From the NCBI GenBank assembly GCA_002398405.1, contig DGYN01000143.1:1-52890 (forward strand): 52,890 nucleotides of DNA. The letters run 5' to 3'. The DNA comes from Caulobacteraceae bacterium UBA5005 (lineage in GTDB: Bacteria > Pseudomonadota > Alphaproteobacteria > Caulobacterales > Caulobacteraceae). The position numbers and the translations under genes were made by a program. Shown here in pieces: positions 8,129 through 16,611 of the stretch. Within the stretch, counting starts at the first letter, position 1. Each line of letters starts with the position of its first letter. The notes below the pieces were generated by a model that saw nothing but the letters and a program-made list of their open reading frames with translations, did no database searches and was not told where the DNA came from.

Positions 8129-8365
8129 TGCGGCAATCTTTCCGGACCCTCGATCCAGGGTGGAAACACATGGGCCGAGTTCGTTTCGGCGTTCCTTCTC
8201 CCTCCGGGAGAAGGTGGCGAGCATAGGCGAGCCGGATGAGGGGAAGTTCCGGCGTCTGAAGTTCAGCAGGCTTTCCATCTGCGGTGGGTTTGCCCCTCAT
8301 CCGACCTCCTGCGGAGGCCACCTTCTTCCGAGGGGAGAAGGAATTCCTAGTGCGGCAAACTATCC
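8126..8365. repeat. Inverted REP-type element bounded by an 18-bp near-direct repeat
   Basis: The inner copies, CCTTCTCCCTCCGGGAGAAG (from 8194) and its reverse-complement relative ending at 8341, also share the flanking word CCGGATGAGGGG and form a long imperfect inverted repeat. The outer boundaries are TAGTGCGGCAATCTTTCC (8126-8143) and TAGTGCGGCAAACTATCC (8348-8365), identical at 16 of 18 bases; the left one contains the stop codon of the first receptor. The CTTCTCCC...GGGAGAAGG family is a common dispersed repeat in alphaproteobacteria. The direct repeats could reflect insertion with target duplication. Confidence 0.6.
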
Positions 8366-8546
8366 TTCACTGCGAGCAACGCCGGTTTTTCGCAGAGGTG
8401 AAATGTGTAAACCTAACTGAACGCAGGCCTTTCTAGGCTCCTTCTCCACCCGGCAATACGCGGCGCGCAACGCAACCGCCGGAGAACGTCACCGTGTAGA
8501 TTTCCCAATATTTACAAAGCGGCGCGAGCAGTCCAATCAGGCGCCG
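8129..8546. other. 418-base intergenic region with a large inverted repeat
   Basis: No convincing gene is seen. The region holds two inverted copies of a roughly 49-bp palindromic repeat (8194-8243 and 8293-8341), described as its own entry. The last 150 bases before the second receptor contain TGTGTAAAC (8403-8411), also found before the first receptor at 6089-6097. This could be a shared regulatory word, but the evidence is thin. Confidence 0.5.
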
Positions 8547-10586
8547 ATGTTGCGTCCCGCCGCCTTTGCCCTCGCCGTCGCGGCGCTCGCCGCCCTCGCC
8601 TCCCCTGCCCTGGCGCAGGAGGACGAGGCGTCGAATGTCACCCCCTATCCCCGGTCGTTCTTCACCGAGTTCCGGCCCAACACCGCGCGGGACATGATCA
8701 ACCGCCTGCCGGGTTTTTCCTTCGTGGATGGAGGGAACGCGCGGGGCTTTGCGGGCAATGCCGGCAATGTGCTGATCGATGGCGAGCGGCCGCCCTCGCG
8801 GGGGGATTCGCTTGGCGACATCCTGGGGCGCATTCCCGCCTCCGCGGTGGAGCGGATCGACCTGATCCGGGGCGGCGCCGACGGCATCGACATGCAGGGC
8901 CGGGCGATCATCGCCAACATCATCCGCCGGCCCGACGGCGGTCTGACCGGTTCGGCGCTGGCCAGCGTCGACTACGACAACCGCAACGGCCTCGATCGCC
9001 GGTTTGAGGCCACCGCCCAGCATCAGGCGGGCGGGCGGGTGTTCGAGGGCTCGGTCAGCCACTTCACCTCAGACGACTATGGCCTGGAGCGGCGTATCCG
9101 TGAGGATGTGGCGGGCGTCGTCACCGAGCACGGGCTGGAACGGCGCCACGGCCATTTCGAAATCGCCGAGGCCAAGGGGTCGGCCGAGTTCGCCCTGCTT
9201 GGCGGCCAGATGCGGGCCAACGGCCAGCTCACCCTGCAGCACTACGGATCGGACAATGTCGAAGATCTGCTGATCCCATCGGGCTTCAACAGCTTTCAGG
9301 ACGTCGGCCAGCGCACCGCGGGAGAAGCGGGCGTGCGCTACACCCGCAACCTGCCGGCCGATTTCAGCATGGAGGTCATCGGCTTCCAGTCCCTCTATGA
9401 CCGCGAAAGCCAGGATCAATCGACACGCCCCGCCTTCCGTTCGGGCGGCAGCGGCGATGAGGATGGGGGCGAGAGCATCGGCTCGATTGCCCTGCACTCG
9501 CCGGCCTACGGCGCCTGGCGCTTCGATGGCGGAACCGAGGTCGCCTACAACTGGGTGGAATCCTTCCGCCTGCGCACCATCAACGGCGCGCCGCTTTCCC
9601 TGTCGGGCGACCAGAGCCGGGTGGAGGAACTGCGCAACGACACCCACCTGGTCGCCATCTGGTCGCCGTCGTCGACGCTGAACGTCGAGGCCGGCGCCCG
9701 CTATGAACGATCGACCATCACCGCGGGGCCGGTGGAGAAGACCCTCAATTTCCTCAAACCGCGCGTCAACATTTCCTGGACGCCGAAGGCCGGCCATCAG
9801 TTCGGGCTGCGCGCCGAGCGGATCGTCGATCAGTTGTCATTCGGCTCCTTCCAGTCCTCGGTCAATTTCAACTCGACCCTGGGAAACACCATCTTTGGGG
9901 TCGGCAACAACGAACTGGAGCCGACGCACCAGTGGCTGTTCGAGGGCCGCTACGAGCACCGCTTCGGCCGCGAGGGCGTGTTCGTCGCCCAGGTCACTCA
10001 CCGCCGGATAGAGGATTTCGCCGCCCGCACGGTGGTCCCGGCGCCGACCGCCACCGACCCCAACCGCACCTTCGAGATCACCGCCAATGTCGGCGACGCT
10101 GAGCGGACCAACTATTCGGTGGACGCCACCCTGCCCCTGGACCGCTACGGTCTGGAGGGGGGTCTGTTCAAGCTCGGCTTTGATGTGCGGACATCGAAGA
10201 TCGTCGATCCGGTGGTCACCACCCTGGTTCGCCGCCTCAATGGCGATGAGCCCTTCGGGTGGAACGCGACGCTGACCCAGAACATCAAGAGCCGGAACCT
10301 TAGCTGGAGCATCAGCGCCAACGGCGGAGACAAGGCGAAGAACCACCAGCCGCGCACGGTTTCGTTCTATGACAACGAGTTCACCCTGAACGCCAATGTC
10401 AGCTGGCGGCCCAGGCCGGACGTGACGCTCAGCGGCGGGGTGAACAACATCCTGCAGGGCGACGATTACAACGGCCTGACCTTCTACACGGCCCCGCGCA
10501 ACGTCGGCGTACCGCTCTATTTCGAGGAAAGTCTCACCCCCGGAACCCGGGCCGTCTACGTCACCCTTCGCAAAAGCTTCCTCTGA
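8547..10586 (+). CDS. TonB-dependent outer-membrane receptor (second of a tandem pair)
   Basis: A 679-residue paralogue of the preceding receptor. Its signal peptide ends SPALAQ, and the plug carries NRLPGFSFVDGG, GNVLIDGERPPSRGD and RIDLIRGGADGIDMQGR. The barrel shares blocks with the first copy, for example RYERSTITAGPVEKTL and GVGNNEL. The C terminus is LRKSFL. The two genes clearly arose by duplication but have diverged in the barrel loops, so they may accept related but different ligands. A transglutaminase-like gene and an iron-type ABC importer follow on the same strand. The ribosome site is weak. Confidence 0.88.
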   Translation: MLRPAAFALAVAALAALASPALAQEDEASNVTPYPRSFFTEFRPNTARDMINRLPGFSFVDGGNARGFAGNAGNVLIDGERPPSRGDSLGDILGRIPASAVERIDLIRGGADGIDMQGRAIIANIIRRPDGGLTGSALASVDYDNRNGLDRRFEATAQHQAGGRVFEGSVSHFTSDDYGLERRIREDVAGVVTEHGLERRHGHFEIAEAKGSAEFALLGGQMRANGQLTLQHYGSDNVEDLLIPSGFNSFQDVGQRTAGEAGVRYTRNLPADFSMEVIGFQSLYDRESQDQSTRPAFRSGGSGDEDGGESIGSIALHSPAYGAWRFDGGTEVAYNWVESFRLRTINGAPLSLSGDQSRVEELRNDTHLVAIWSPSSTLNVEAGARYERSTITAGPVEKTLNFLKPRVNISWTPKAGHQFGLRAERIVDQLSFGSFQSSVNFNSTLGNTIFGVGNNELEPTHQWLFEGRYEHRFGREGVFVAQVTHRRIEDFAARTVVPAPTATDPNRTFEITANVGDAERTNYSVDATLPLDRYGLEGGLFKLGFDVRTSKIVDPVVTTLVRRLNGDEPFGWNATLTQNIKSRNLSWSISANGGDKAKNHQPRTVSFYDNEFTLNANVSWRPRPDVTLSGGVNNILQGDDYNGLTFYTAPRNVGVPLYFEESLTPGTRAVYVTLRKSFL

Positions 10587-10599
10587 GTGACCACCGAGG

Positions 10600-10629
10600 G
10601 AACCGGCCGGGCTCGCGGCGGGTTCTTTC
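10600..10629 (+). terminator. Possible terminator after the receptor pair
   Basis: GAACCGGCCG (10600-10609) and CGGCGGGTTC (10616-10625) pair at 9 of 10 positions around a 6-nt loop, followed by TTTC. The T-tract is short, so this is a moderate prediction. Confidence 0.4.
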
Positions 10630-10635
10630 AGGCCA

Positions 10636-11523
10636 ATGCAGCGCCTGACCATTCGACACGAGACCCGGTACGCCTATGAGCGCGCGGTGCGGTTCGCCGC
10701 GCACCGCCTCATGGTGCGACCGCGCGACAGCCATGCCCTGCGCCTGATCGAGGCCTCCATGGAGCTGTCGCTCCCCGGCGAGGTGCGCTGGATCTATGAC
10801 GCGCACGGCAATTCCATCTGCCGCTACACGCCGGTGGGCGAGGCTGACGAACTGAAGATCGTCAGCAACATCATCGTCGACCGGTTTCCGGCGAGCCTCG
10901 ATTTGCACCTCTACGATCCGCACAGCGCCCTGCCCGTGGTCTACAACCTGACCGACCGCCTGGCGCTCGCGCCCCTGCTGCCGCCGGTGACCGAGGACGA
11001 GAGCGGGGTGATCGTCTCCTGGCTGCGGGGCTATCTTGGCCATCCCACCGAGCCGGTGCTGTTGCTCTTGCAGCGGCTGAACACGGCCATCCACAACGAT
11101 TTCCAGTACGGTGAGCGGTATGCCGAAGGGGTCCAGGCCCCGGCCGAGACCCTGACCCTTCGCTCCGGGACCTGCCGCGACTTCGCCTGGCTGATGGTCG
11201 AGGCGCTGCGCAGGCTCGGCATCGCGGCGCGGTTCGTCACCGGCTACCTCTATTCCGCAAAGGCCGAGATGCGCGGCGCGGGAGCGACCCACGCCTGGTG
11301 CGAGGCCTTCCTGCCGGGGCTGGGCTGGGTGGAGTTCGACCCCACCAACGGCCTTAGCGAATCCCCGTTCCTGATCCCCATCGCGGTCGCCCGCACACCG
11401 CAGGAGGCCTCGCCCGTTTCCGGCGCCCTGATCGGCGATCCGGGCCAATGTCACATGGAGGTCAAGGTGCAGGTGCATCTAGCCTCCCGGCAGGAGGAGA
11501 CCCCGCCGGCCCAGGCCGCCTGA
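10636..11523 (+). CDS. Transglutaminase-like cysteine protease/peptidase family protein
   Basis: A 295-residue protein. An N-terminal beta-sandwich domain (MQRLTIRHETRYAYERAV) typical of bacterial transglutaminase-like proteins is followed by a transglutaminase core. The catalytic triad is intact: Cys180 in SGTCRDFAW, His219 in THAWCEAFLPG, and Asp235 in VEFDPTNGL. No signal peptide is visible, so a cytoplasmic location is likely. Members of this family act as peptidases or amidases more often than as cross-linking enzymes, and the substrate is unknown. It stands between the receptor pair and a small unrecognised ORF. Confidence 0.85.
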   Translation: MQRLTIRHETRYAYERAVRFAAHRLMVRPRDSHALRLIEASMELSLPGEVRWIYDAHGNSICRYTPVGEADELKIVSNIIVDRFPASLDLHLYDPHSALPVVYNLTDRLALAPLLPPVTEDESGVIVSWLRGYLGHPTEPVLLLLQRLNTAIHNDFQYGERYAEGVQAPAETLTLRSGTCRDFAWLMVEALRRLGIAARFVTGYLYSAKAEMRGAGATHAWCEAFLPGLGWVEFDPTNGLSESPFLIPIAVARTPQEASPVSGALIGDPGQCHMEVKVQVHLASRQEETPPAQAA

Positions 11524-11582
11524 GTTTTTAGGAGAGAGAATCCACGCGGAAAACCGCGGGATAGTCGTTCGGGAGTAAGCGT

Positions 11583-11741
11583 ATGACCCAAGGCTTTGAA
11601 CAACAGCACACCACCTTCGGACCGGTTCTTCGGACCGCGCCCGCACCCCAGACCGTCGGCGCCAAACTGCCGCCGGCGGAACAGGTGGAAGACCGCCCGG
11701 CCGAGCCCCGCTCGTTCCAGCGGCCGGAGGTACGGCCCTAG
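11583..11741 (+). CDS. Putative 52-residue small protein
   Basis: ATG 11583 is preceded by GGGAG (11571-11575) at good spacing, and the frame runs 52 codons to TAG 11739-11741. The product is polar, Pro/Glu/Gln-rich and without a membrane helix (MTQGFEQQHTTFGPVLRT at its start). It fills the gap between the transglutaminase-like gene and the iron-transport operon. I recognise no family. A good ribosome site and plausible codon use support it, but short high-GC frames arise by chance. Confidence 0.4.
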   Translation: MTQGFEQQHTTFGPVLRTAPAPQTVGAKLPPAEQVEDRPAEPRSFQRPEVRP

Positions 11742-11769
11742 CATCCCATCCCGCTCGGGAAGGGATCAC

Positions 11770-11786
11770 TTGCGAATGGTTCGCAA
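11770..11786. promoter_or_regulatory. Fur-like palindrome upstream of the iron-type ABC operon
   Basis: TTGCGAA-TGG-TTCGCAA is a perfect 7-3-7 inverted repeat located 40 bases before the solute-binding protein start. Its size and symmetry resemble alphaproteobacterial Fur-family operators, and the gene behind it is an Fe(III)-type binding protein. Regulation by Fur is inferred. Confidence 0.55.
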
Positions 11787-11825
11787 CCGTGCGACCACGC
11801 CCGGACGCCAGTTCCGGGATCATCC

Positions 11826-12866
11826 ATGCGCGCGCCGCTTGTCCTTGTTTTCGCCGCCCTTCTGCTGGCCGGCTGCTCGCCGGCGCCGGCCCCCGCCAAC
11901 GGCGCGATCAACCTCTATACCGCCCGCCACTATGACGCCGACCGCCAGATCTATGCGGCTTTCGAGAAAGAGACCGGCATCGCGGTCAAGGTGCTGGAGC
12001 TCAACCCCGACCAGCTGATCGAGCGGATGAAGGCCGAGGGGGAATATTCCCCCGCCGACGTGATCCTGATGGCCGACGCGGGCGCCCTGTGGAAGGCGCA
12101 GGCGGCGGGGCTGTTCCAGCCGGCGGCGTCCCCCGTTCTGCAGGAGAAGATCCCGGCCGCCCTGCGCGAGCCTGGCGGCCAGTGGTTCGGCTTTTCCCGG
12201 AGAGCCCGGGTGATCGCCTATGACAAGGCCGCCGTGACGCCGGCGGAACTGACCGGCTATGCTTCCCTGGCGGACCCCAGGTTCCGGAAGGCGGTCTGCG
12301 TGCGTTCGTCCGACAATGTCTATAACCTGTCGCTGATGGCGGCGCTAATCGAGCGCTGGGGCCGCGATAAGGCGCTTTCCTGGGCCAAGGGCGTCGTCGC
12401 CAACCTTGCCCGCCCGCCGTCCGGCGGCGACATCGACCAGATCCGGGCGGTGGGGGCCGGGGCGTGCAAGATCGCCCTGACCAACAGCTATTACTATCTG
12501 CGGGTCAAAACCTCGGCCGATCCGGGGGACAAGGCGACGGCGGCCAAGGTGGAGCTGGCCTTTCCCGAGCAGGACGGGCCAGACCGTGCAGGAACAGGGA
12601 CTCACGTTAACATCTCCGGTGGGGGCATAGCTGCCCATGCGGCGAACAAGGACAAGGCGTTGAAGTTCCTGGAATTCCTGACCACCGAGGAAGCGCAGGG
12701 CATTTTCGCGGGCGCCAATCACGAGTATCCCGCCGTCGAAGGGGTGAAGCCGCCCGCTGATGTCGCCGCCTATTCGGCCTTCAAGGCCGACCCGATGAGC
12801 GTCGAGGTCTATGGCCGCAGGCAGGCCGAGGCGCAGGGCGTGTTCGACGAGGCCGGTTGGCGATAG
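11826..12866 (+). CDS. fbpA: Fe(III) ABC transporter substrate-binding lipoprotein (FbpA/FutA-like)
   Basis: A 346-residue periplasmic binding protein with a lipoprotein signal ending LLLAGC (Cys17), so it is anchored in the membrane. The mature start INLYTARHYDADRQIYAAFE is characteristic of ferric-binding proteins. The tyrosine cluster NSYYYLR (Tyr222-224) corresponds to the iron-coordinating tyrosines of the family. GGGIAAHAANKDKALKFLEF near the C terminus is another family block. Permease and ATPase genes follow directly (11-bp gap, then an ATGA overlap), giving a complete importer. The Fur-like palindrome upstream suggests induction by iron limitation. Confidence 0.88.
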   Translation: MRAPLVLVFAALLLAGCSPAPAPANGAINLYTARHYDADRQIYAAFEKETGIAVKVLELNPDQLIERMKAEGEYSPADVILMADAGALWKAQAAGLFQPAASPVLQEKIPAALREPGGQWFGFSRRARVIAYDKAAVTPAELTGYASLADPRFRKAVCVRSSDNVYNLSLMAALIERWGRDKALSWAKGVVANLARPPSGGDIDQIRAVGAGACKIALTNSYYYLRVKTSADPGDKATAAKVELAFPEQDGPDRAGTGTHVNISGGGIAAHAANKDKALKFLEFLTTEEAQGIFAGANHEYPAVEGVKPPADVAAYSAFKADPMSVEVYGRRQAEAQGVFDEAGWR

Positions 12867-12876
12867 ATAAGGCCAG

Positions 12877-14490
12877 ATGACGGCGATCAGCCCATCTAGA
12901 GCCGGCGAGCGGAAAGCCCGCGGCGGCGTATCGTGGCTGCGTATCGCCGCCTATGGGGCGGCGGCCGTGGCCATCGCGCCCCTGGCCGCCGTGGTGGTGG
13001 TGGCCATGGTCCGCCCGGCCGGGGCGGACATCGCGCCGGAGCTGATCGCCCAGTACGCCCTCAATAGCGCCATCCTGGCCCTGCTGGTCGGGATCGGGGT
13101 GATCGGCCTTGGGGCCAGCGCCGCCTGGCTGGTTGTGATGCACAGTTTTCCGGGGCGCAATCTGTTCAGCTGGGCGCTGGCCCTGCCGCTGGCCGCGCCG
13201 GCGTTTGCGCTGGCCTATGGCTATGCGGACCTGCTCGACGTGGCGGGGCCGGTCCGGACCGCGATCAGAGGCGCCACCGGCCTGGAGGTTCCCCTGGAGG
13301 TGAGGAGCCTTCCGGGGGCGGCGATGATCCTGGCCTTCGCCTTTTATCCCTATGTCTATCTGACCGCGCGGGCGGCCTTCCTGTCGCAGTCGGTGTGCGC
13401 CCTGGAGGCGGGCCGCACCCTGGGGGTCACGGCGGCGGGTGCGTTCTGGCGGGTAGGTCTGCCGCTGGCTCGGCCCGCCATCGCGGCGGGGGCGGCGCTG
13501 GCCATCATGGAGACCCTGGCCGACTATGGGGCGGTGAATTTCCTGGGCGTGCAGACCCTGACCACCGGGGTGGTGCGCGCCTGGTCGGTGTTCGGGGCGC
13601 CGGGATCGGCGGCGCAGCTTTCACTGTTTCTGATGGTGGCGGCGGTGGCCCTGCTGTGGCTGGAGGACTACGCCCGCCGGGGCCAGTCGTTCGCGGGCGG
13701 GAGCGCGCGGTGGCGGGCCCTGACGGACATTCCGCTTTCCGGCCTCAAGGGAATCGGCGCGGCGGCCTTTTGCACCCTTTTGATCACCCTTGGCCTGCTG
13801 CTCCCGGCCGGGTGGCTGGCGGTCAAGGCCATCTCCGCCCTGCCGGAATGGGAGCGGATCGGCCGGGCGGCGGTGGTTTCCTTCGGCCTGGCCGCCGCGG
13901 GGGCCGCGGTGACCGTGGTCCTGGCCGCGGCCATAGCCTTTGGGGCGCGAAAGGGCCTGGCGATCAAGCGGATCGCGAGCCTGGGATACGCCACGCCCGG
14001 GGCGGTGATGGCGGTGGGCCTGCTGGCGCCCGCGTCCCTGCTCTGGCAGGGGTTCGGGGTCGCGGCGACGGCGACGGCGAGCGGCCTTATCCTGCTGGTC
14101 TTCGCCTATGCGGCGCGGCTGATGGCGTCGGCTTTGGGGCCAATCGAGTCGGGGCTGGCGCGAGTGACCGTTTCCATGGACCGGGCCGCCCGCATGTTGG
14201 GCGAGACCGAGGCCGGGGCCCTGGCGCGGGTCCATGCGCCGCTGGCGAAGGGCGCGATCCTCACCGCGGTGATTCTGATCTTTGTCGACGTTCTGAAGGA
14301 GCTGCCGGCCACCCTGATCCTTCGGCCGTTCAACTTCGACACCCTGGCGGTGTTGGCCGACCGTTACGCCGCGGACGAGCGGCTGGCGGAGGCGGGATGG
14401 CCGGCGCTGGCCATCGTCGCGGTGGCGATCGTTCCCACAGCCATCCTGGCGCACAAGATCGCCCGCTCGCGGCCGGGAGACGAAGCATGA
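12877..14490 (+). CDS. fbpB: Fe(III) ABC transporter permease (fused double domain, FbpB-like)
   Basis: A 537-residue inner-membrane protein with about 12 helices in two homologous halves, as in FbpB/SfuB permeases. Each half contains an EAA-type cytoplasmic loop: EAGRTLGVTAAGAFWRVGLP in the first and MLGETEAGALARVHAPL in the second. Helix blocks such as MILAFAFYPYVYLTARAAF and LADYGAVNFLGVQTLTTG are typical. It lies 11 bp after the binding protein and its stop overlaps the ATPase start, so the three genes form one operon. Confidence 0.88.
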   Translation: MTAISPSRAGERKARGGVSWLRIAAYGAAAVAIAPLAAVVVVAMVRPAGADIAPELIAQYALNSAILALLVGIGVIGLGASAAWLVVMHSFPGRNLFSWALALPLAAPAFALAYGYADLLDVAGPVRTAIRGATGLEVPLEVRSLPGAAMILAFAFYPYVYLTARAAFLSQSVCALEAGRTLGVTAAGAFWRVGLPLARPAIAAGAALAIMETLADYGAVNFLGVQTLTTGVVRAWSVFGAPGSAAQLSLFLMVAAVALLWLEDYARRGQSFAGGSARWRALTDIPLSGLKGIGAAAFCTLLITLGLLLPAGWLAVKAISALPEWERIGRAAVVSFGLAAAGAAVTVVLAAAIAFGARKGLAIKRIASLGYATPGAVMAVGLLAPASLLWQGFGVAATATASGLILLVFAYAARLMASALGPIESGLARVTVSMDRAARMLGETEAGALARVHAPLAKGAILTAVILIFVDVLKELPATLILRPFNFDTLAVLADRYAADERLAEAGWPALAIVAVAIVPTAILAHKIARSRPGDEA

Positions 14491-15494
14491 GCGTCATCAT
14501 CACCCTGACCGACGTCCAGCGGCGCTACGGGACGAAGGCCGCGGTCGAGAATGCGCACCTGATGCTGGAGGCGGGCAGGATCACCTGTCTGCTGGGGCCG
14601 TCGGGCTGCGGCAAGAGCACCCTGTTGCGGCTGATCGCGGGGCTGGAGCCGGTGGACGCCGGCAAGGTCGAGGACAGGGACGGCATCCTGTCCAGCCGCG
14701 CCATCCATGTGCCGCCGGAGCAGCGGGACATCGGCTTTGTCTTCCAGGACTATGCGCTGTTTCCGCACCTGACGGTCGAGCAGAACGTCGGCTTTGGCCT
14801 GCGCAAGCTTAGGGCCGAGGAGCGGCACGCCCGGGTGATGAGCGAGCTGGAGGAGGTGCGGATGTCGCACCGGGCGTCCTCCTATCCGCAGTCGCTGTCA
14901 GGGGGCGAGCAGCAGCGGGTGGCGCTGGCCAGGGCCCTGGCGCGCAAGCCGGCGCTCGTCCTGCTGGACGAGCCCTTCTCGGGGCTGGATGGGCGGTTGA
15001 AGGCGGATGTGCGGGACACGACCTTGCGGGCCCTGCGCGATGCGGGCGCGGCGGCGCTGATCGTCACCCATGACGCGGAAGAGGCCATGATGATGGCCGA
15101 TGAGCTGGCGTTGATGGAGGCGGGGCAGATCCTGCAGACCGGCGCGCCGCGCAATTGCTATCTGGAGCCGGTGAACGTGGCCGCGGCGCGGCTGCTCGGC
15201 GAAGTGAACCTGGTGCCTGCCCTGGTGGCCGGCGGGCGGGCGCGGACGGCCTTTGGCGAGGTTCCGGCCTATGTGGAGACCGAGACCCTGATGGTCCGGC
15301 CCGAGGGCATACTCATCACGCCGACCGGTCAGCCGGCCACGGTCACCGGCGTCTCCTTCGCGGGGGCGACCATGATGCTGACCCTAACGGTGGAGCACAC
15401 CTCGGTGCAGTGCCGCGTCTCGGCGTCCAACGCGCCGGAGGTCGGGGAGACGGTGACCGTGAGCTTGGACCCGACCTTTTGCGCGCCGGTTTAG
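14487..15494 (+). CDS. fbpC: Fe(III) ABC transporter ATP-binding protein (FbpC-like)
   Basis: 335 residues. The start at ATG 14487 overlaps the permease stop (ATGA) and has GGGAGA just upstream. Walker A is GPSGCGKS (37-44), the Q-loop is VFQDYALFPHL, the signature is LSGGEQQ (137-143), Walker B is LVLLDE (157-162), and the switch histidine is in VTHDAEEA (His195). A C-terminal TOBE-like regulatory domain follows, ending LDPTFCAPV. It powers ferric iron uptake with the two preceding gene products. The same frame stays open far upstream inside the permease, but that part is a shadow. Confidence 0.9.
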   Translation: MSVIITLTDVQRRYGTKAAVENAHLMLEAGRITCLLGPSGCGKSTLLRLIAGLEPVDAGKVEDRDGILSSRAIHVPPEQRDIGFVFQDYALFPHLTVEQNVGFGLRKLRAEERHARVMSELEEVRMSHRASSYPQSLSGGEQQRVALARALARKPALVLLDEPFSGLDGRLKADVRDTTLRALRDAGAAALIVTHDAEEAMMMADELALMEAGQILQTGAPRNCYLEPVNVAAARLLGEVNLVPALVAGGRARTAFGEVPAYVETETLMVRPEGILITPTGQPATVTGVSFAGATMMLTLTVEHTSVQCRVSASNAPEVGETVTVSLDPTFCAPV

Positions 15495-15512
15495 CGGGGA
15501 CCAAAGAGACGG

Positions 15513-16418
15513 TTAGCCGCCCGCCAGCTTCCTGAGGAACTTGCCCGTCTGTTCACCGGCCGCGAAGTAGGCCTTCTGGCCAGCCGGATCGGCGATCTTG
15601 GCCCAGTTGTCGCGGACCTCCTCGACCGACAGACCCTTGTCGCCCAGATAGACGCCCTCGGTCTCGTAGATGTAGGCCATCGAAAACGCGCCCGCGCCCG
15701 CGGTCAGGATCGAGCCCGTCGGGGCCTCTTCCGAGCACAGATAGACAACGCCCGGCGTCACGAATTCCGGGCGCAGCTTTTCCAGCACCTCAGGCGGCAT
15801 CAGGCTTTCGGTCATGCGGGTGGCCGCGACCGGGGCGATCGCATTGACGTGGATGTTGTTCTTCTGACCCTCGATCTTCAGGGTGTTCATGAAGCCGATG
15901 ATGCCGAGCTTCGCGGCCCCGTAGTTGGCCTGGCCGAAGTTGCCGTAGAGGCCTGACGAGGAGGTCGTCACCACGATCCGCCCGTAGTTCTGGGCCTTCA
16001 TGATATCCCAGGCGGCCTTCACCGGCTTGACCGTGCCCATCAGGTGGACGTCGAGCACCAGGTCGAAGTCGGCCATCTCCATCTTGCCGAAGGACTTGTC
16101 CCTGAGGATGCCGGCGTTGGCGATGATGATGTCGATCCGGCCCCACTTATCCATGGTCTGCTGGATCATGCCCGCGACGCCCGCGTCGTTGGCGACCGAG
16201 GCGCCGTTGGCGATGGCTTCACCGCCGGCCGCGATGATTTCCGCGACCACCGCCTCGGCGTTGGCCGAATTGCCGCCCGAGCCGTCGAGCGAGCCGCCCA
16301 GGTCGTTGACCACCACCTTGGCCCCGCGCCGCGCCAGTTCCAGCGCATGCTGCTTGCCAAGGCCGCCGCCGGCCCCGGTCACGATCGCCACCTTGCCGTC
16401 GAAACGGATGTCCGCCAT
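15513..16418 (-). CDS. Short-chain dehydrogenase, (3R)-hydroxyacyl-CoA dehydrogenase (MFE-2) type
   Basis: A 301-residue SDR enzyme. The cofactor motif is TGAGGGLG (14-21), with NDLGG (38-42) after strand 2, NAG (101-103), and catalytic Ser in TTSSSG (153-155), Tyr166 and Lys170 in YGAAK. The insert DLGGSLDGSGGNSANAEAVV and the motif GNFGQANYGAAK match the dehydrogenase domain of peroxisomal multifunctional enzyme type 2, here as a stand-alone protein. It probably oxidises 3-hydroxyacyl-CoA using NAD+. It is convergent with the iron importer. Confidence 0.88.
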   Translation of the reverse strand: MADIRFDGKVAIVTGAGGGLGKQHALELARRGAKVVVNDLGGSLDGSGGNSANAEAVVAEIIAAGGEAIANGASVANDAGVAGMIQQTMDKWGRIDIIIANAGILRDKSFGKMEMADFDLVLDVHLMGTVKPVKAAWDIMKAQNYGRIVVTTSSSGLYGNFGQANYGAAKLGIIGFMNTLKIEGQKNNIHVNAIAPVAATRMTESLMPPEVLEKLRPEFVTPGVVYLCSEEAPTGSILTAGAGAFSMAYIYETEGVYLGDKGLSVEEVRDNWAKIADPAGQKAYFAAGEQTGKFLRKLAGG

Positions 16419-16501
16419 TTGCCCAATCCCTCGTGTTCGCTGTTCAGCTTTGGCGCGGTTTTGAGCGCGCGCCGGACCCGCGTCAACACCTGCAAAAAGG
16501 T

Positions 16502-16611
16502 GTTATCCCGGAAGCCGCGCAGCGGCTATCCGGGACCCAGGGGTTCAAGCGGGCCGCTGAGGCCAATCGCCTGGGTCCCGGCTCTCCGCTTCGCTACGGC
16601 CGGGATGACAC
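16502..16611. repeat. Inverted REP pair between the dehydrogenase and the exporter operon
   Basis: One copy (16502-16543) contains TTATCCCGGAAGCCGCGCAG and ends ATCCGGGACCCAGGG. The other (16570-16611) starts CCTGGGTCCCGGCTCTCCG and ends GGCCGGGATGACAC. They face each other across about 26 bases. The GTCATCCCGGCCGTAGCGAA type is a widespread dispersed repeat of alphaproteobacteria. The right copy overlaps the 3' end of the membrane-fusion gene and provides its stop codon. Confidence 0.7.

Noticed and set aside
11596..12018. 140-codon frame overlapping the fbpA start
   Set aside because: It crosses the Fur-like site and the lipoprotein signal in a different register and is Arg/Pro/Ser-rich, as shadow frames are.
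13395..14486. Long N-terminal extension of the fbpC frame
   Set aside because: The extension overlaps the permease gene in another frame and is Gly/Arg-rich nonsense. ATG 14487 with GGGAGA and an ATGA overlap is the real start.
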